A DNA stretch of 64,000 nucleotides from DASYTH01 sp035712165 (GCF_035712165.1 NZ_DASTBH010000562.1:40982-104981); one strand, 5' to 3'. Shown: positions 41,231 to 51,400, counted from the stretch's first letter. Numbers and translations: made by a program. The notes: generated by a model not told the origin, from the letters alone.

Positions 41231-41605
41231 ATGTCCGTCAGCCGCACCGACGCCGCCACCGTCCTGAAGACCATCCTGACCACCTTCAACTCCTACGTCT
41301 GCCCCGGCCACCCGAGCCCGGATGCCGACGACCTGGACGTGATCTGCGACGGCACGTGCATGTGGACGACCGCGCAGAAGTTCGGCCAGGCCAAGACCTG
41401 GGCCGAGATCGACGCCACCCCCACCCTGTACGACCACACCCAGGGCGAGGTCTCCAAGGGCAACTGGTCGATCGCGTGGGAGGGCAACGCCCCCGACGAG
41501 TGGGTCTTCTCCGAGAAGCTGACCGAGAACGTCCGCGAGACCACCGGCGGGCGCGTGTTCATCGAGCCGATCAACACCTGCATCCTGGGGGTTTACCCGC
41601 GATGA
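41231..41605 (+). CDS. Hypothetical protein
   Basis: A 124-residue protein with several cysteines (YVCPGHP, VICDGTCMW, NTCILG), first of the inserted cassette. A promoter and a strong ribosome site (GAGGAGG) precede it. The sequence FSEKLTENVRETTGGRVFIEP may be a small mixed fold. Not recognised. TGA overlaps the next ATG. Confidence 0.7.
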   Translation: MSVSRTDAATVLKTILTTFNSYVCPGHPSPDADDLDVICDGTCMWTTAQKFGQAKTWAEIDATPTLYDHTQGEVSKGNWSIAWEGNAPDEWVFSEKLTENVRETTGGRVFIEPINTCILGVYPR

Positions 41606-41790
41606 GCCAGCACGTGATCATCGGCACCTCGCCGTTCATGGACACCGCGATCGTGGTCGGCCCCTTCCGTAGTCAGCGGAACCTTCAGGCCGCCGATGAG
41701 TGGATGACCGCGCAGGGTTGGAACACGGAGATCAGCGAGCTGACCTCGCCGGGCGACGTCCCCACGGTGACCAATGACGAGGGGGCCTGA
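41602..41790 (+). CDS. Hypothetical small protein
   Basis: A 62-residue protein, ATG overlapping the previous stop. HVIIGTSPFMDTAIVVGPF followed by a charged helix suggests a small alpha-beta protein. Similar very short GPF-containing proteins occur in actinophages. Function not known. Confidence 0.65.
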   Translation: MSQHVIIGTSPFMDTAIVVGPFRSQRNLQAADEWMTAQGWNTEISELTSPGDVPTVTNDEGA

Positions 41791-41792
41791 CC

Positions 41793-42038
41793 ATGCGACC
41801 GCTTCGTCCCGAGCACGGCGACTACCAGCGGCCGATCCCCGGCGCGCCGCGCTTCATGATCTCGCGCGTGCTCACCGGCTACGCCTACCCGGTCAACGGC
41901 AACGTGCACAACCCGACGCCGCGCTACTACTGGCACCTGCTGCTCGACGACAAGGTGGTGGACATGGCCGAGAAGCGCAGCATCCTGGTCGCCGCCGCCC
42001 GCCAGCCAGGCGCCGCCGAACGGTATGAGGAGAAGTGA
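41793..42038 (+). CDS. Hypothetical small protein
   Basis: An 81-residue protein, two bases after the previous stop. Aromatic-rich core (YAYPVNGNVHNPTPRYYWHLLL) and basic C-terminus. Not recognised; clearly in the same transcript. The end carries GAGGAG, the ribosome site of the next gene. Confidence 0.6.
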   Translation: MRPLRPEHGDYQRPIPGAPRFMISRVLTGYAYPVNGNVHNPTPRYYWHLLLDDKVVDMAEKRSILVAAARQPGAAERYEEK

Positions 42039-42040
42039 TC

Positions 42041-42202
42041 ATGGCCCGCCGCCGCTGCGTCGACTTCGAGGACACCAAGGCGCACGACCGCAAGGCCGGG
42101 CGCCGGGGCGACTACGTCGGCGACTCGCCCCGCATGACCAAGTATCGCAAGCGCCGCAGCAACCGGCGCGAGCGCCGAGAAGGAAAGGCCCAAACCCGAT
42201 GA
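42041..42202 (+). CDS. Very basic small protein, 53 residues
   Basis: An ATG at 42041 with ribosome site GAGGAGAAGTG gives 53 codons. The product is strongly basic (ARRRC at the start and KYRKRRSNRRERREGKA near the end), so nucleic-acid binding is likely. Its TGA overlaps the next ATG. Too short for standard gene finding but well supported by coupling on both sides. Confidence 0.62.
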   Translation: MARRRCVDFEDTKAHDRKAGRRGDYVGDSPRMTKYRKRRSNRRERREGKAQTR

Positions 42203-42267
42203 TCTACTTCGACTGGCCGTGCGGCGTCTGCGGCGGCCCCAGCTCCCAGTGCGGAGGCTGCAAATGA
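42199..42267 (+). CDS. 22-residue four-cysteine microprotein
   Basis: ATG 42199 lies within the upstream stop and its TGA (42265-42267) overlaps the next ATG at 42264. The 22 residues contain CGVC and CGGC separated by six residues, one complete zinc-knuckle ligand set. Overlaps on both sides strongly suggest translation. If it folds, metal binding must drive it. It may instead act only as a coupling element. Confidence 0.55.
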   Translation: MIYFDWPCGVCGGPSSQCGGCK

Positions 42268-42722
42268 GCGTCACCATCACCGCGAAGCAGGCCCGGCCCG
42301 GAGACATCGTCAGCGACCGGCGCGGCTCGCTGTGGCGTCGCCAGGACTTCCACGCGGCCTTCGAGCTGACACACCTCGCCTCCGGCGTGACCGTCGCCGA
42401 GTACGGCATCGACTCCGACGACGAGCACGAGATCAGCGTGCCCAACCTCGACTTCTACAGTCCGCTGACGCTGCTGATGCGCGAGGGCAAGCCGGTCGGC
42501 GACGAGCTGCCTCCCGAGCCCGCGCCGCCAAAGATCGTGGAGTTCGAGTGGGCCTTGCACGGCGGCAGCCCGTACGAGGAGCGCGAGAGCTGGGAGCGCG
42601 AGCTGGGCTTCAAGCTCACCGACGACCTGCTGGACAAGATGGGTCGCCCGTTCTACGAGGTCATCCTGCGCTGCTCGCTGGACACCGAGACCGGCAAGGT
42701 CGAGATCCTGGAGGCGAAGTGA
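42264..42722 (+). CDS. Hypothetical protein
   Basis: A 152-residue acidic protein from ATG 42264. The first part ITAKQARPGDIVSDRRGSLWRR resembles small SH3-like phage proteins that start with a PGD turn; the second part is helical (YEERESWERELGFKLTDDLLDKM). Unassigned. Coupled to both neighbours. Confidence 0.7.
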   Translation: MSVTITAKQARPGDIVSDRRGSLWRRQDFHAAFELTHLASGVTVAEYGIDSDDEHEISVPNLDFYSPLTLLMREGKPVGDELPPEPAPPKIVEFEWALHGGSPYEERESWERELGFKLTDDLLDKMGRPFYEVILRCSLDTETGKVEILEAK

Positions 42723-42988
42723 GCACGCCGGTCGCCGACCCCACAGCCGCCCCCGCCCCAACCCGGCGCGAGCGCCGCCTGATCCACGGCCTGTGCGAGA
42801 TCTGCTACCCACGCGGCGCCACGCAGGCGGGCCAGGTGGTCGTCGCGGTCTGCGGTGACGTGAACAGCTTCGACCGCTGGGCGAACAAATCCGACGCCCC
42901 GGCCGACGACTGCGTGGTGTGCGTGGAGATTCTCACCGAGGATCTGCCCGCGCGGTCGTGCGACCACTTCGGGGTCTCGCCGTGGTGA
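42719..42988 (+). CDS. Small zinc-binding-type protein
   Basis: An 89-residue protein starting at GTG 42719. CEIC (residues 27-30), a lone Cys at AVCGDV, CVVC and SCDHFG provide ligands for zinc. Basic N-terminus (PTRRERRLIHG). Overlaps its neighbours by GTGA. Likely a regulator or adaptor of unknown partner. Confidence 0.65.
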   Translation: MSTPVADPTAAPAPTRRERRLIHGLCEICYPRGATQAGQVVVAVCGDVNSFDRWANKSDAPADDCVVCVEILTEDLPARSCDHFGVSPW

Positions 42989-43122
42989 CTGTGCTCGGCC
43001 TCGGCATGGTGCTGCTCGGCGTGGTGTTCGCGATCCGCGAGGGCCGCCTGTCGGCCGCCGCGCCGTTCGTGCTCGGCGGTGCGGCGTTGGTGCTGGCGGG
43101 CATCCTCGTCCCAGGGTATTGA
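42985..43122 (+). CDS. Two-helix membrane peptide
   Basis: Forty-five residues from GTG 42985, made of two hydrophobic helices (TVLGLGMVLLGVVFAI and AAPFVLGGAALVLAGILV) joined by the charged loop REGR. Its size resembles small phage membrane peptides. The next promoter's -35 starts at its stop codon. Confidence 0.6.
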   Translation: MTVLGLGMVLLGVVFAIREGRLSAAAPFVLGGAALVLAGILVPGY

Positions 43123-43148
43123 CGAGCCGCGCTCAGACCGGCTAACCT
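43119..43148 (+). promoter_or_regulatory. Dyad-spacer promoter
   Basis: TTGACG, an 18-bp spacer with AGCCG and CGGC ends, TAACCT. Leader GTTCCGC at 43155 and GAGGAG before ATG 43182. It drives a single gene that ends at a convergent terminator. Confidence 0.75.
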
Positions 43149-43181
43149 ATCGGTGTTCCGCTCGACACCGAGGAGAAGCCC

Positions 43182-43619
43182 ATGAACGCCACCGAGACCC
43201 GCCGCTACATCCGCTGCGGCCACTGCCAGGACTACCACAGCAGCATCGCCGAGGTGCGCGAGTGCTCCCGGACCCGCCAGGCTCCCGCCTCGCAGCCGGT
43301 TGCCGAGGTGCCCGCCCCGCGCCCCGAGCCCGCCACCGAAGGCATGTACCGCCTCAACGGCGTGATCTTCAAGGTGCAGATCGCGGTGCACGGCAACGGA
43401 CGCCCCTACGCCAAGCGCCTCGTGCAGGACGGCGACGCCTGGTCGTTCGAGTACGCCCCCGGCGCCATCCGCCAGCTCAACTCCACCCACCGGCTCACCC
43501 TGGAGCAGGCCAAGGAGTTCGGCGCCCTCTACGGCACGTGCTGCGTGTGCGGGCGCACGCTCACCAACGAAGCCTCGATCGAGGCGGGCATCGGCCCGAT
43601 CTGCGCGGGCAAGTTCTAG
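43182..43619 (+). CDS. DUF6011-type zinc protein
   Basis: A 145-residue protein. The N-terminal CGHC is followed by a C-terminal block YGTCCVCGRTLTNEASIEAGIGPICAGKF, the hallmark of a short actinophage domain (TCCVCGRxLTxxxSIxxGIGPxCA). The middle, VIFKVQIAVHGNGRPYAKRL, is a beta domain. Found in many actinobacterial phages and mobile elements; role unknown, zinc binding likely. Own promoter and terminator make it a single-gene unit. Confidence 0.82.
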   Translation: MNATETRRYIRCGHCQDYHSSIAEVRECSRTRQAPASQPVAEVPAPRPEPATEGMYRLNGVIFKVQIAVHGNGRPYAKRLVQDGDAWSFEYAPGAIRQLNSTHRLTLEQAKEFGALYGTCCVCGRTLTNEASIEAGIGPICAGKF

Positions 43620-43629
43620 GCGGACAGAG

Positions 43630-43666
43630 CACAGCCCCGGCGGGTCAACGGAGCGCCGGGGCTGTG
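43630..43666. terminator. Convergent bidirectional terminator
   Basis: A 12-bp stem (CACAGCCCCGGC with GCCGGGGCTGTG) and 13-base loop lie between the + strand cassette and the end of the major capsid gene on the - strand. It can stop both transcripts. Confidence 0.78.
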
Positions 43667-43688
43667 GCCTATGCGGGAAGCGGGTCGA

Positions 43689-45020
43689 TCACGGAATCGA
43701 GCCCGGCAGGTCGATCTTGATGAACGACTCCGGCCGCGACACGGTGAGACCGATCCGCTGCTCGGCCAGGATGGCGATGGCGTTGCGGATGAACAGGTCG
43801 TCGTGCTGCTCGGCGATGCGGATGTTGGACTGCTGGCGGTCGTAGATCTTCGCGCCCAGGCCGAACGCGCCGACCAGGCCCACGCCCTGGTTCATCGCCG
43901 GGGACGCCACGACCGGCATCTGCCAGATGCGCTTCTCGGCGCCGACCGCGACGTTCAGCGCCAGCACGTAGTTGCGCTGCCCGTCCTTGGTCAGCTCCAT
44001 GGTCTCCCAGTCGTACGGGTGGACCACGACGCCGGTGGGCGAGTAGTAGGCCAGCATGACGCGGGTGGCCGCCCGGCGCACCGCGTCGATGTAGGTGTCG
44101 GTGGACTGCACCGGGGACGGGGTGACCGCGCCGGGGTAGTTCTGGATACCCGGCGTGCGCAGGATGCCCAGCAGGTTCTCGCCGTTGCCGTCGCCGTTGA
44201 GGACCTGGTCGTCCTCGACGAGCCGCAGGCCGTAGAGCAGCTCCGTGTCGATGATCGAGCGCAGCATCGGCTCGTCGTCGAGGGTGTTGCGGTGGGCCAC
44301 CTCGTAGTGCGCGATCGTGCGGATCGGCGCCTGCGCGGGCTGGAGCTTCAGCCGCGTGTGCGGCTTGAGACCGAACGGCGAGTCGTCGGCGTCGGTCTCG
44401 CGCTCGGGCACCGGGCGGGCGTTGTTCTGCCCGTCGAGGTAGCCCAGGACCCGCATGTACTCGATCAGGTTCGAGGAGGTCTGGGCGACCGGGAACAGGT
44501 CGCGCACACGGTCGGTGCGGTAGGGCCGCTGCACCAGCGGCTCCTGCTCGACGCGGCCGAACCCGAAGCGGGTCAGCGTGCCACCGGCGGCGGTGTAGAT
44601 GTCCTTGCGTTCCAGGACCGTCAGGTCTTCCTCGACGGTGAACGACGAGCGGGTGAGGCCGGTGGCCGGGTCGCGCTCCTTGTACTCCTTGGACTCCAGG
44701 AACCGCTCGCCCAGGCTCTTGAACTGGGCCATGGTGAGCTGCTGGACGCCGCCCTTGCCGCCGCTGTGCGTCGGCTCGGCGCCGGGGTCGTTGAGGTAGG
44801 AGTCGAGCGCCTCGTACTCGCCCAACTCGGCGAGGCGAGCGCGGATCTGCTTGGTCTCGCCCATGACCTTGGTGAAGTCGCGGCGGCCCTCTTCGGACAC
44901 GACGAAGTGACCGTTGCCGGTCTCGTCCTTGACCGCGCCCGCCTGGATGCGGTCGAGCAGCGCCTTCTTCTCGACGAGCTGCTTGCGGAGCGAGTCTCGC
45001 TCCATGGTGATGTTCGACAT
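43689..45020 (-). CDS. Major capsid protein (HK97 fold)
   Basis: A 443-residue protein from ATG 45020 (GAAAGG ribosome site). Residues 1-110 are a charged coiled-coil delta domain (ERDSLRKQLVEKKALLDRIQ) that would scaffold assembly and be cut off. The rest has HK97-type segments: SNLIEYMRVLGYLDGQNNAR, EPMLRSIIDTELLYGLRLVED, NGDGNGENLLGIL, VVVHPYDWETMELTKDGQ. A hairpin lies just upstream. The protease for delta removal is probably the N-terminal domain of the giant protein encoded before it. Confidence 0.92.
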   Translation of the reverse strand: MSNITMERDSLRKQLVEKKALLDRIQAGAVKDETGNGHFVVSEEGRRDFTKVMGETKQIRARLAELGEYEALDSYLNDPGAEPTHSGGKGGVQQLTMAQFKSLGERFLESKEYKERDPATGLTRSSFTVEEDLTVLERKDIYTAAGGTLTRFGFGRVEQEPLVQRPYRTDRVRDLFPVAQTSSNLIEYMRVLGYLDGQNNARPVPERETDADDSPFGLKPHTRLKLQPAQAPIRTIAHYEVAHRNTLDDEPMLRSIIDTELLYGLRLVEDDQVLNGDGNGENLLGILRTPGIQNYPGAVTPSPVQSTDTYIDAVRRAATRVMLAYYSPTGVVVHPYDWETMELTKDGQRNYVLALNVAVGAEKRIWQMPVVASPAMNQGVGLVGAFGLGAKIYDRQQSNIRIAEQHDDLFIRNAIAILAEQRIGLTVSRPESFIKIDLPGSIP

Positions 45021-45131
45021 CAGGTGATGCCTTTCGGTGCGCAGTGACGTGTTGCCCGCGCCGGTCACCACCTGGCGCGCTCGTCGTGCTGGCCAATGCC
45101 TGGCACGTGAGGCACACCGTAGATCGACAAA

Positions 45132-45158
45132 CGCCGAGCGGACGGGATCCGCTCGGCG
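45132..45158 (-). terminator. Hairpin ahead of major capsid gene
   Basis: A perfect 11-bp stem (CGCCGAGCGGA with TCCGCTCGGCG), 5-base loop, followed on the - strand by TTTGTCGAT. It lies between the 85-residue protein gene and the capsid gene. It may stop upstream transcripts so that capsid expression depends on another start, or act as a processing/stabilising hairpin. Confidence 0.68.
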
Positions 45159-45187
45159 TGTCGCGTAACTCTCTGTAGTAGCCGCTG

Positions 45188-45445
45188 CTAGAACGGCTTC
45201 TTATCCGGCTTCTCGGCGGGCGCCGGAGCGGCCGGTGCCGCAGGCGTCGCGGCCGTCGTCAGCGCCTCGTCTTCGGGCTCGGCAAGGTCCGCGTCCGGGC
45301 CGGTCAGCCCCTCGCCCTCGTCCAGCGCGGCCAGTTGAGCCTCCAGGCGCTCGATGGCCACGGCCTGGTCTGGCCCCTCGGGCTCCGCGCGCACGGCGGC
45401 CAGCATGGTCGTCAGCTGGTCACGCGTTGGCAGCCTGGTTGTCAT
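45188..45445 (-). CDS. Small acidic protein before capsid
   Basis: An 85-residue protein. The first 45 residues are helical (TRDQLTTMLAAVRAEPEG, AIERLEAQLAALDEG), the rest is a disordered Ala/Pro tail ending KPDKKPF. It starts 26 bases inside the giant gene. Position and helical content would fit a scaffold-like or capsid accessory protein, which is inference. Confidence 0.62.
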   Translation of the reverse strand: MTTRLPTRDQLTTMLAAVRAEPEGPDQAVAIERLEAQLAALDEGEGLTGPDADLAEPEDEALTTAATPAAPAAPAPAEKPDKKPF

Positions 45446-48400
45446 CCTCGTTCACCCCCTCGGCGGTCTGTGTGGCGGTCTGCTCGGTGTCGTTGTTGCC
45501 GCCGAAGAAGTCCTGGGTGCGGGCCTCACGGTCGGCGCGCTGCTGGTCGCCGGTCTCCGGCAGGTTCGGCGCGGCGGGCGGGCGCTGCGCGTTCAGCTCG
45601 GGCGCGCCCGCGTTCGGGTTGCCGAGGTACTTGCCGACAATCTGGGCGGGCTCGCTGGCGCCGTCCTTCTTGCCACGCCACTCGGTGAACAGCTCGGCCA
45701 CCAGTTCGAAGTGGTTGGTCGCCGCGTAGGTGCCGACACGGGCGATGATCGTGGACTGGCGGCTGGGCACCCAGTCCTGTGCGCCGAACCCGCGTTCGTC
45801 GCCGCGCAGCCCGATACCCATGGACTCGGCGATCTCCTCCATCATCCGCTGGTTCCGGGTCGAGTCGGTCTTGATCAGCATGTTGTGCAGGTGGTGGCCG
45901 TACTCGTGGGTCAGCGTGCGGTCCAGCAGGCCGAGGCCGGACTGGCTGAACCAGCCCTTGCCCTCATCGGTCATGTCGTCGGGGTTGTCCAGCGCCGTCC
46001 CGGCGACCTTCATCACCTGCGTGTCGAGGCTGTAGTTGGCCAGCGTCTCCGGCTTGGCCCCCTCGATCCCGCCGTCGTAGAGCAGGATCCGCTTGAGGTC
46101 CCGGACCACGCTCGGGTCGCCGTCGGCGGTGATGGTGAACATCAGGTCGTTGACGGCGGCCCGCTTCTCCGGGGTGCCGCCGACGGCGGGGGCGAACGGG
46201 GCCGCGTCCGCCAGCACCTCGTCGGCGACCGACAGGGAGTCGATCTGGTTGACCACGTCCTCCCCGTCGAAGTCGGACCGCAGGTTGGCGCGGTAGAAGC
46301 GGTTGAGCACCCGCACGCCCTGGGTGGCCTTGTCGAACTCGCCCAGCTGCACGTAGTTGATCACGTTCTGGGCCATCACGTAGCCGGGGTCGTAGTTGGC
46401 GTCGTCGATGCTGGTGCTGCCGCCCGGCTTGAGTGTGGCGCCCAGGAGGTCCGCGACCTTCTTGGCGGTCTTCTCGCGGAAGTCGGCGAGCTTGGTCAGC
46501 GCCTCGCGGGCCGGGTCGCCGCCGTCCCCGCTGTCCGGGGTGCCGACACCGCTGGCGTCGGGCAGCGCGTCGTCGGTGTTCGGGTCGTAGTCCCACGAGC
46601 CGGGCGGCAGGTACAGGCGCATGCGGCCGACCCGGTCCTGCGGCCAGACAATCTCGATCGACCCGTCGGCGTTGATCGAGATCTTCTCACCGTAGCCGTC
46701 GGAGATGATCTCGTTCAGGCCGAACCGTGCCCGCAGGTCGCCGTTGTCGTCGCGGTCCAGGCGCAGCGGGTAGCGCGCGAGCGTGCGCGTCAGCCGCTCG
46801 GCCTCCCGTTCGGCGCGCTGTAGCGCGTCCTCGGTGGAGTTGACCGCACCGGTGGGCTCGATCTCGATGGGCCGCCTCGGGCGGATGGTGCCGCGCGAGT
46901 CGTTGCGCAGCAGGCGCCCCAGCGGGCTGGGGTTGTCGCTGTCCCACGTGTCGGTGATTTGCTTGGCCAGAGCGCGCAGGTCGGCGGCCGGGGTGTAGTC
47001 CTTGCCGTTGGCGTCGGTGATCTTCTCGTCGCCGATCGAGTCGGCCACCCGGTTGAGGCGGCGCACCGCGTCCAGCGGGGCGGCCTGACCGAGCGCCTCG
47101 GCGATACGGAACTCGTCGCGGACCTTCTTCGCGATCCGCTCGCCCGCCTTGCTGTTGGCGGCCACCATGTCCTCGCCCTGCACGCGCTGGCCGGACAGGG
47201 CCACGTACCGGTTGGTCTTCAGCCGGTTCTCGTAGACGGTGAACGCGTCCGGGTTGGGGGCGTTGCGGATGCCCACGCCCAGCCGGTCGAGCGCGTCGAG
47301 CACGTTGCGCATGCTGTCCAGGTCGTCACCCTTGGGCGCGGTCTTGGTGTTGGCCAGCATGTCGGTGATGGCGGCGCGGGCCACCAGGGCGCCGGGCTGC
47401 AACTTCTCGCCGGTGGTGCGTGACCCCAGCACTGCGCGCGTCTGGGTGACCAGCCTGTCCCTGGGCGCCGACCAGTCGATGCCCTGGCCGTCGAACCGGC
47501 CGCGCTCCAAGTAGTCCGCGACCGCCGTGGCCGAGTCGCGGGTGGAGAAGGTGGTGCCCTCCATCGTCGGCCCGAAGCCCCACACGGCGCCGCCGGTGCG
47601 CGCGTGGATGACCAGGGCGTCCTTGGTGATGATGAAGTGCCCGCCGGGCGACAGGCGTGCGCCACCGGCCTCGGTGAATGCCGGGTCGTCGGCGACGCGC
47701 ACCAGCATGTAGCCCGGCGTGCCGCGCTTGTCCAGGTCGGGCATGGTGGCGGACTGCTCGCGCGCCCACTGGCGGGCCTCGTCGAGGGAGGCGAAGCCGT
47801 TCGGCCCGGCCTCGTCGGCGAGCGAGAAGTCACCGCCCATGTAGTTCTGGCGGTGCTGGCCCTGCACGTCGGCCAGGTATGCCTCGCCGGGCACCGGCTT
47901 GACGTCCTCGGGCTTGGGGGCCTGGCGCCGTGGTGCGCGCGGGCTGGTGCGCCGGGGCGGGCGTTCCCCGTCGGGGGCCGCGCCGCGCCGGTTGGCGCGC
48001 TCGGCGGCACTCTCGGGCAGGGTGTCGGCGGCGGCGTCGAGCACGTCCTGGCCGAAGATCGAGGCGTCGGCGGTGGCCGCCTCGCGCAGCTCGTCGCGGG
48101 TGGTGGGCACCGGCTCGCCGGGGCCGGTCACGGCGAACCCGCTGGAACCGAGGTCGTTGGTGAAGTCGGCGTAGCCGCGCCCCTCGGCGACGCTGCGGTT
48201 GTAGAGGGAGATGCGCTGGCCGCCGCCGACCGCGTTGCCAATCTTGGCGTCATAGAGCTTGCCGCTGGACTCGTCCACCACCAGCGCGGTGGAGCCGCCG
48301 TAGGAGCCGCCTTCCGAGCGCATCGGGGACAGGGCACGGAAGGTCCGCACGCCGCCGGTCTCGGGGTCGGCGAAGGTGAGCCGCTCACCCATGCGCAGGT

Positions 48401-51400
48401 TGACCGCGCGGTCGCCCGAGGAACGTACCGGCGAGTAGGTGCCGAGGATGCCGATGGCCATGGCCTCCAGCAGGTTCGCGCCCTTGTCGTCGGCGGTGGT
48501 GCCGTACTGGTCGCGCAGCTCGGTGGCCCGGCGGCGCAGCAGCACGGCCGCCGCGTCGGGCGCGCCCATGTTGGCCAGCAGCTCGGCGCCGTCGGCGATG
48601 GCGAGGGTCTTGCGGTCCTCGGCGTCCTGCTTGCGGCCGAACCCGTTGGCCAGGGTCAGGTCGAGCACACGGTGGGTGGACTTCGTGTAGTCGCGGCGGG
48701 TCCAGTTGTTGACCCCGTCGTTGCCGATGGACGCGGCGGTGACCTGGCGGACCAGCTTGTCCTGCCACTTCCCGGCCCGCAGCTTGTCCATGGCGATGGT
48801 GCGGGTGGCCACCTGGGTCAGCCCGCTCAGGCCGGTCACGCCGTTGCCGAAGTCCAACTCGTTGAGCTGGGCGTTCATCTCCGGCCCGGCCTCAACGGTC
48901 CAGTCGATCCCCCGGCCGTTGTCGTCCCGGATGGTTTCGAGCAGGCTGCCGTACTTGAGCAGGTCGGCCTTGCCCATGCGGACCACCGACATGCCGTCGG
49001 CGGGGCTGACGTAGAGCCCGTGCGTGGTGGAGAACAGCGCCGGTGACCGGTCGCTGGCCCTGGTGACGACCATGAACTGGCCGCCGGGGGTGAGGGTGAC
49101 GTCGTCCCACCGGATGTCATCGAGGGTCTTGTTCAGGAACCCGGCCCGGTCGCGGTCGTCCATGGTGGCGATGCGGTGGGTGAGGTGGGCGCGCACGTCG
49201 GCCGAGCTGTCGAAGGCGCGGCGGGTGGCGGGCCGGGTGGTGACGCCAGCGGAGGTGAGCGGGTCGGGCCGCCCGGTGATCGGGTTGACCGGTCGGCCGG
49301 GGCGGGTGAGGCGCTCGCGCACCGCGTCCATGGCGGCGGTGATCTCCTCGGCCGGGCGGCGCGAGGAGTCGGTGGGCAGGTTGGCGGTGGGCAGGTGGGC
49401 GTCGGCGGGCAGGTTGCCGAGCTTGGCCTGGGTCGCCAGCGCGATCTCGATGGCGGCCTGGGCGGACGCGGTGTCCGGGGTCTCGCCGGATCCGCTGGCG
49501 ACCGTGTTGCCCTGGTCGTCGGTGACCGCCCATTCGTAGGTGGCCCGGCGGCCCTGCGGGGTGGTGACGCTGGCGCTGTAGTGGCTGCCGGTGACCTCGG
49601 CGACGTCGTTCTGCTGTCCGGCCCACTCGATGCGTTCGACGCGGTGCACCCAGGTTCCGGCGGTGGGGTTGACCGCCCCGCCGGGCAGGGCACCGTCGTT
49701 GTCGGGGGTGGCCAGGTCCTCAGGCGCGGTGTCGTACTCGATGCCCCGGTTGGACATCTCGGCCTCGATCTGGCCGAGCAGGCTGCGCAGGCGTTCGCGC
49801 TCGAAGCGGCGCGCGGTGCGCCGGTTGCGGGCGTTCTCGTTGCGGCGGGCGCGGGCGTCGGCGCGGATGGCCTCGGCGGCGTCGCGCAATTCCTGCGGGG
49901 TCGGGTCGGCGGGGCCGTCCATGAGGGCGCGCAGCGCCTTGACCGCGTCGGTGTCCGAGCGTGAGCGGCGCAGGCTGGACGCCAGGCGGGCGCGGGTGCG
50001 TTCGACCGCCTCGGCGCGCTCCGGCCCCTCGGGCAGTTCGAGCGCGTCGGCGAAGTCCTCGGCGGCGCCCGCGACGCCGGGGCGGGTGGGCGGTCCGGGC
50101 GGGGCCGGGGGCTTGCCCTCGTCCTCGCTGTCGGTGATCTCGCCGGAGGCGCGGCGGCCGGTGGTGGTGCCCGCGTCGTCAGGGCTGACGGGGTCCTCGC
50201 CGGTGGTGTCGCCGTTCTGCTTGCGGCGGCGGGCCTCCAGGTAGGTCTGCAAGCGCAGCTCGGCCACGACGTCGGCGCGGTCGGCGCGCAGCTGGTTGTC
50301 GTCGCGGGTGGACAGGTCGAGTCCGGCGGCGGTGCTGGCCTGGGTGAGCAGACCGGCGACACGGTCCTGTCGGGCCGCCACGTCGTCGTCGACTTCCACG
50401 GCGCCGTCGTCGGCCTCGCGCACGCCGTGGGAGGCGTCGGCGAGTTCCTCGGCGTCGGCGATCTCGTCGGCGGTGATGACCGCGCCGTCGGGCTGCTCGG
50501 GCTCGGCGTCCTCGGCGCCCGGCAGGGTCTGCTCGCCGCGCTTGCGCCGGGACTCCTCCAGCGCCCGCAGCATGATGCCGTTCTCCCACAGCACCGTGTC
50601 GTAGGGGCTGGCGTCGTCGGCGGCGAAGTCGGCGCGCTGCTGGAGAAGGCGGGCTTCCTCGGCGTCCAGCTCGGCGTCGTCGAGGGCGTCGTACGCGGCC
50701 ACCTGCGCGAGGTGCTGGTTGCGGGTGTCGGCCTGGTGTCGGCCGTTGGCGGTGGCCGCCCACTCCAGGATGCGGCGCCGGGCCTCGGCCGGGTCGGAGT
50801 TGACCAGTTCGGCGGCGAGGGGGGCGGTGGATTCGCTGCGGCGTACGTGGGTGCCGTCGGCCATCGTGAGGTCGACGAAGCTGCCCGCGCGCAACTGGTC
50901 GAGGGCCTCGGTCAGCGCGGTCTCGTCGTGGTCGTGCAGCGCGTCCAGGGCGGCGTTCTCGGCGTCGCCGAAGCGGCCGTTGCCCTCGATCAGGTTGCCC
51001 TGCTCGTCGTAGGAGTCGCCGCGTTCGTTGAGCGGCGTGCGTGGTGGAACCTGGCCGGGCTCGGGCAGGCCGTCACCGGCGGGGGCGATGTCCTCCGGCG
51101 GCATGTCCTCGCCCGCCGGAATGTCCCCTCCGGTGTCCTCCGTGCCGTCCTGTGTGGACGGCTCGTCACCTGCGGGTTGCCCGGCGTCTCCGGTATCGAC
51201 CCCCTGATCTGTCCCTTCGGGTGTCCCCCCAGATGTTCCCTCGGGTGTCCCCTGTTCCGGTCCGGCACCGTCCGTTCCCGCCAGCTCGCGGCGGCGCTGC
51301 GCGCCCAGCGGGGTCAGCTTGACCGAGCCGTTCTCGTCGGCGTTGCCGAAGGCCAGGCCCGCGTTCTGCAACTCGCGGATGCGGCGGTCGCCCTGAACGC

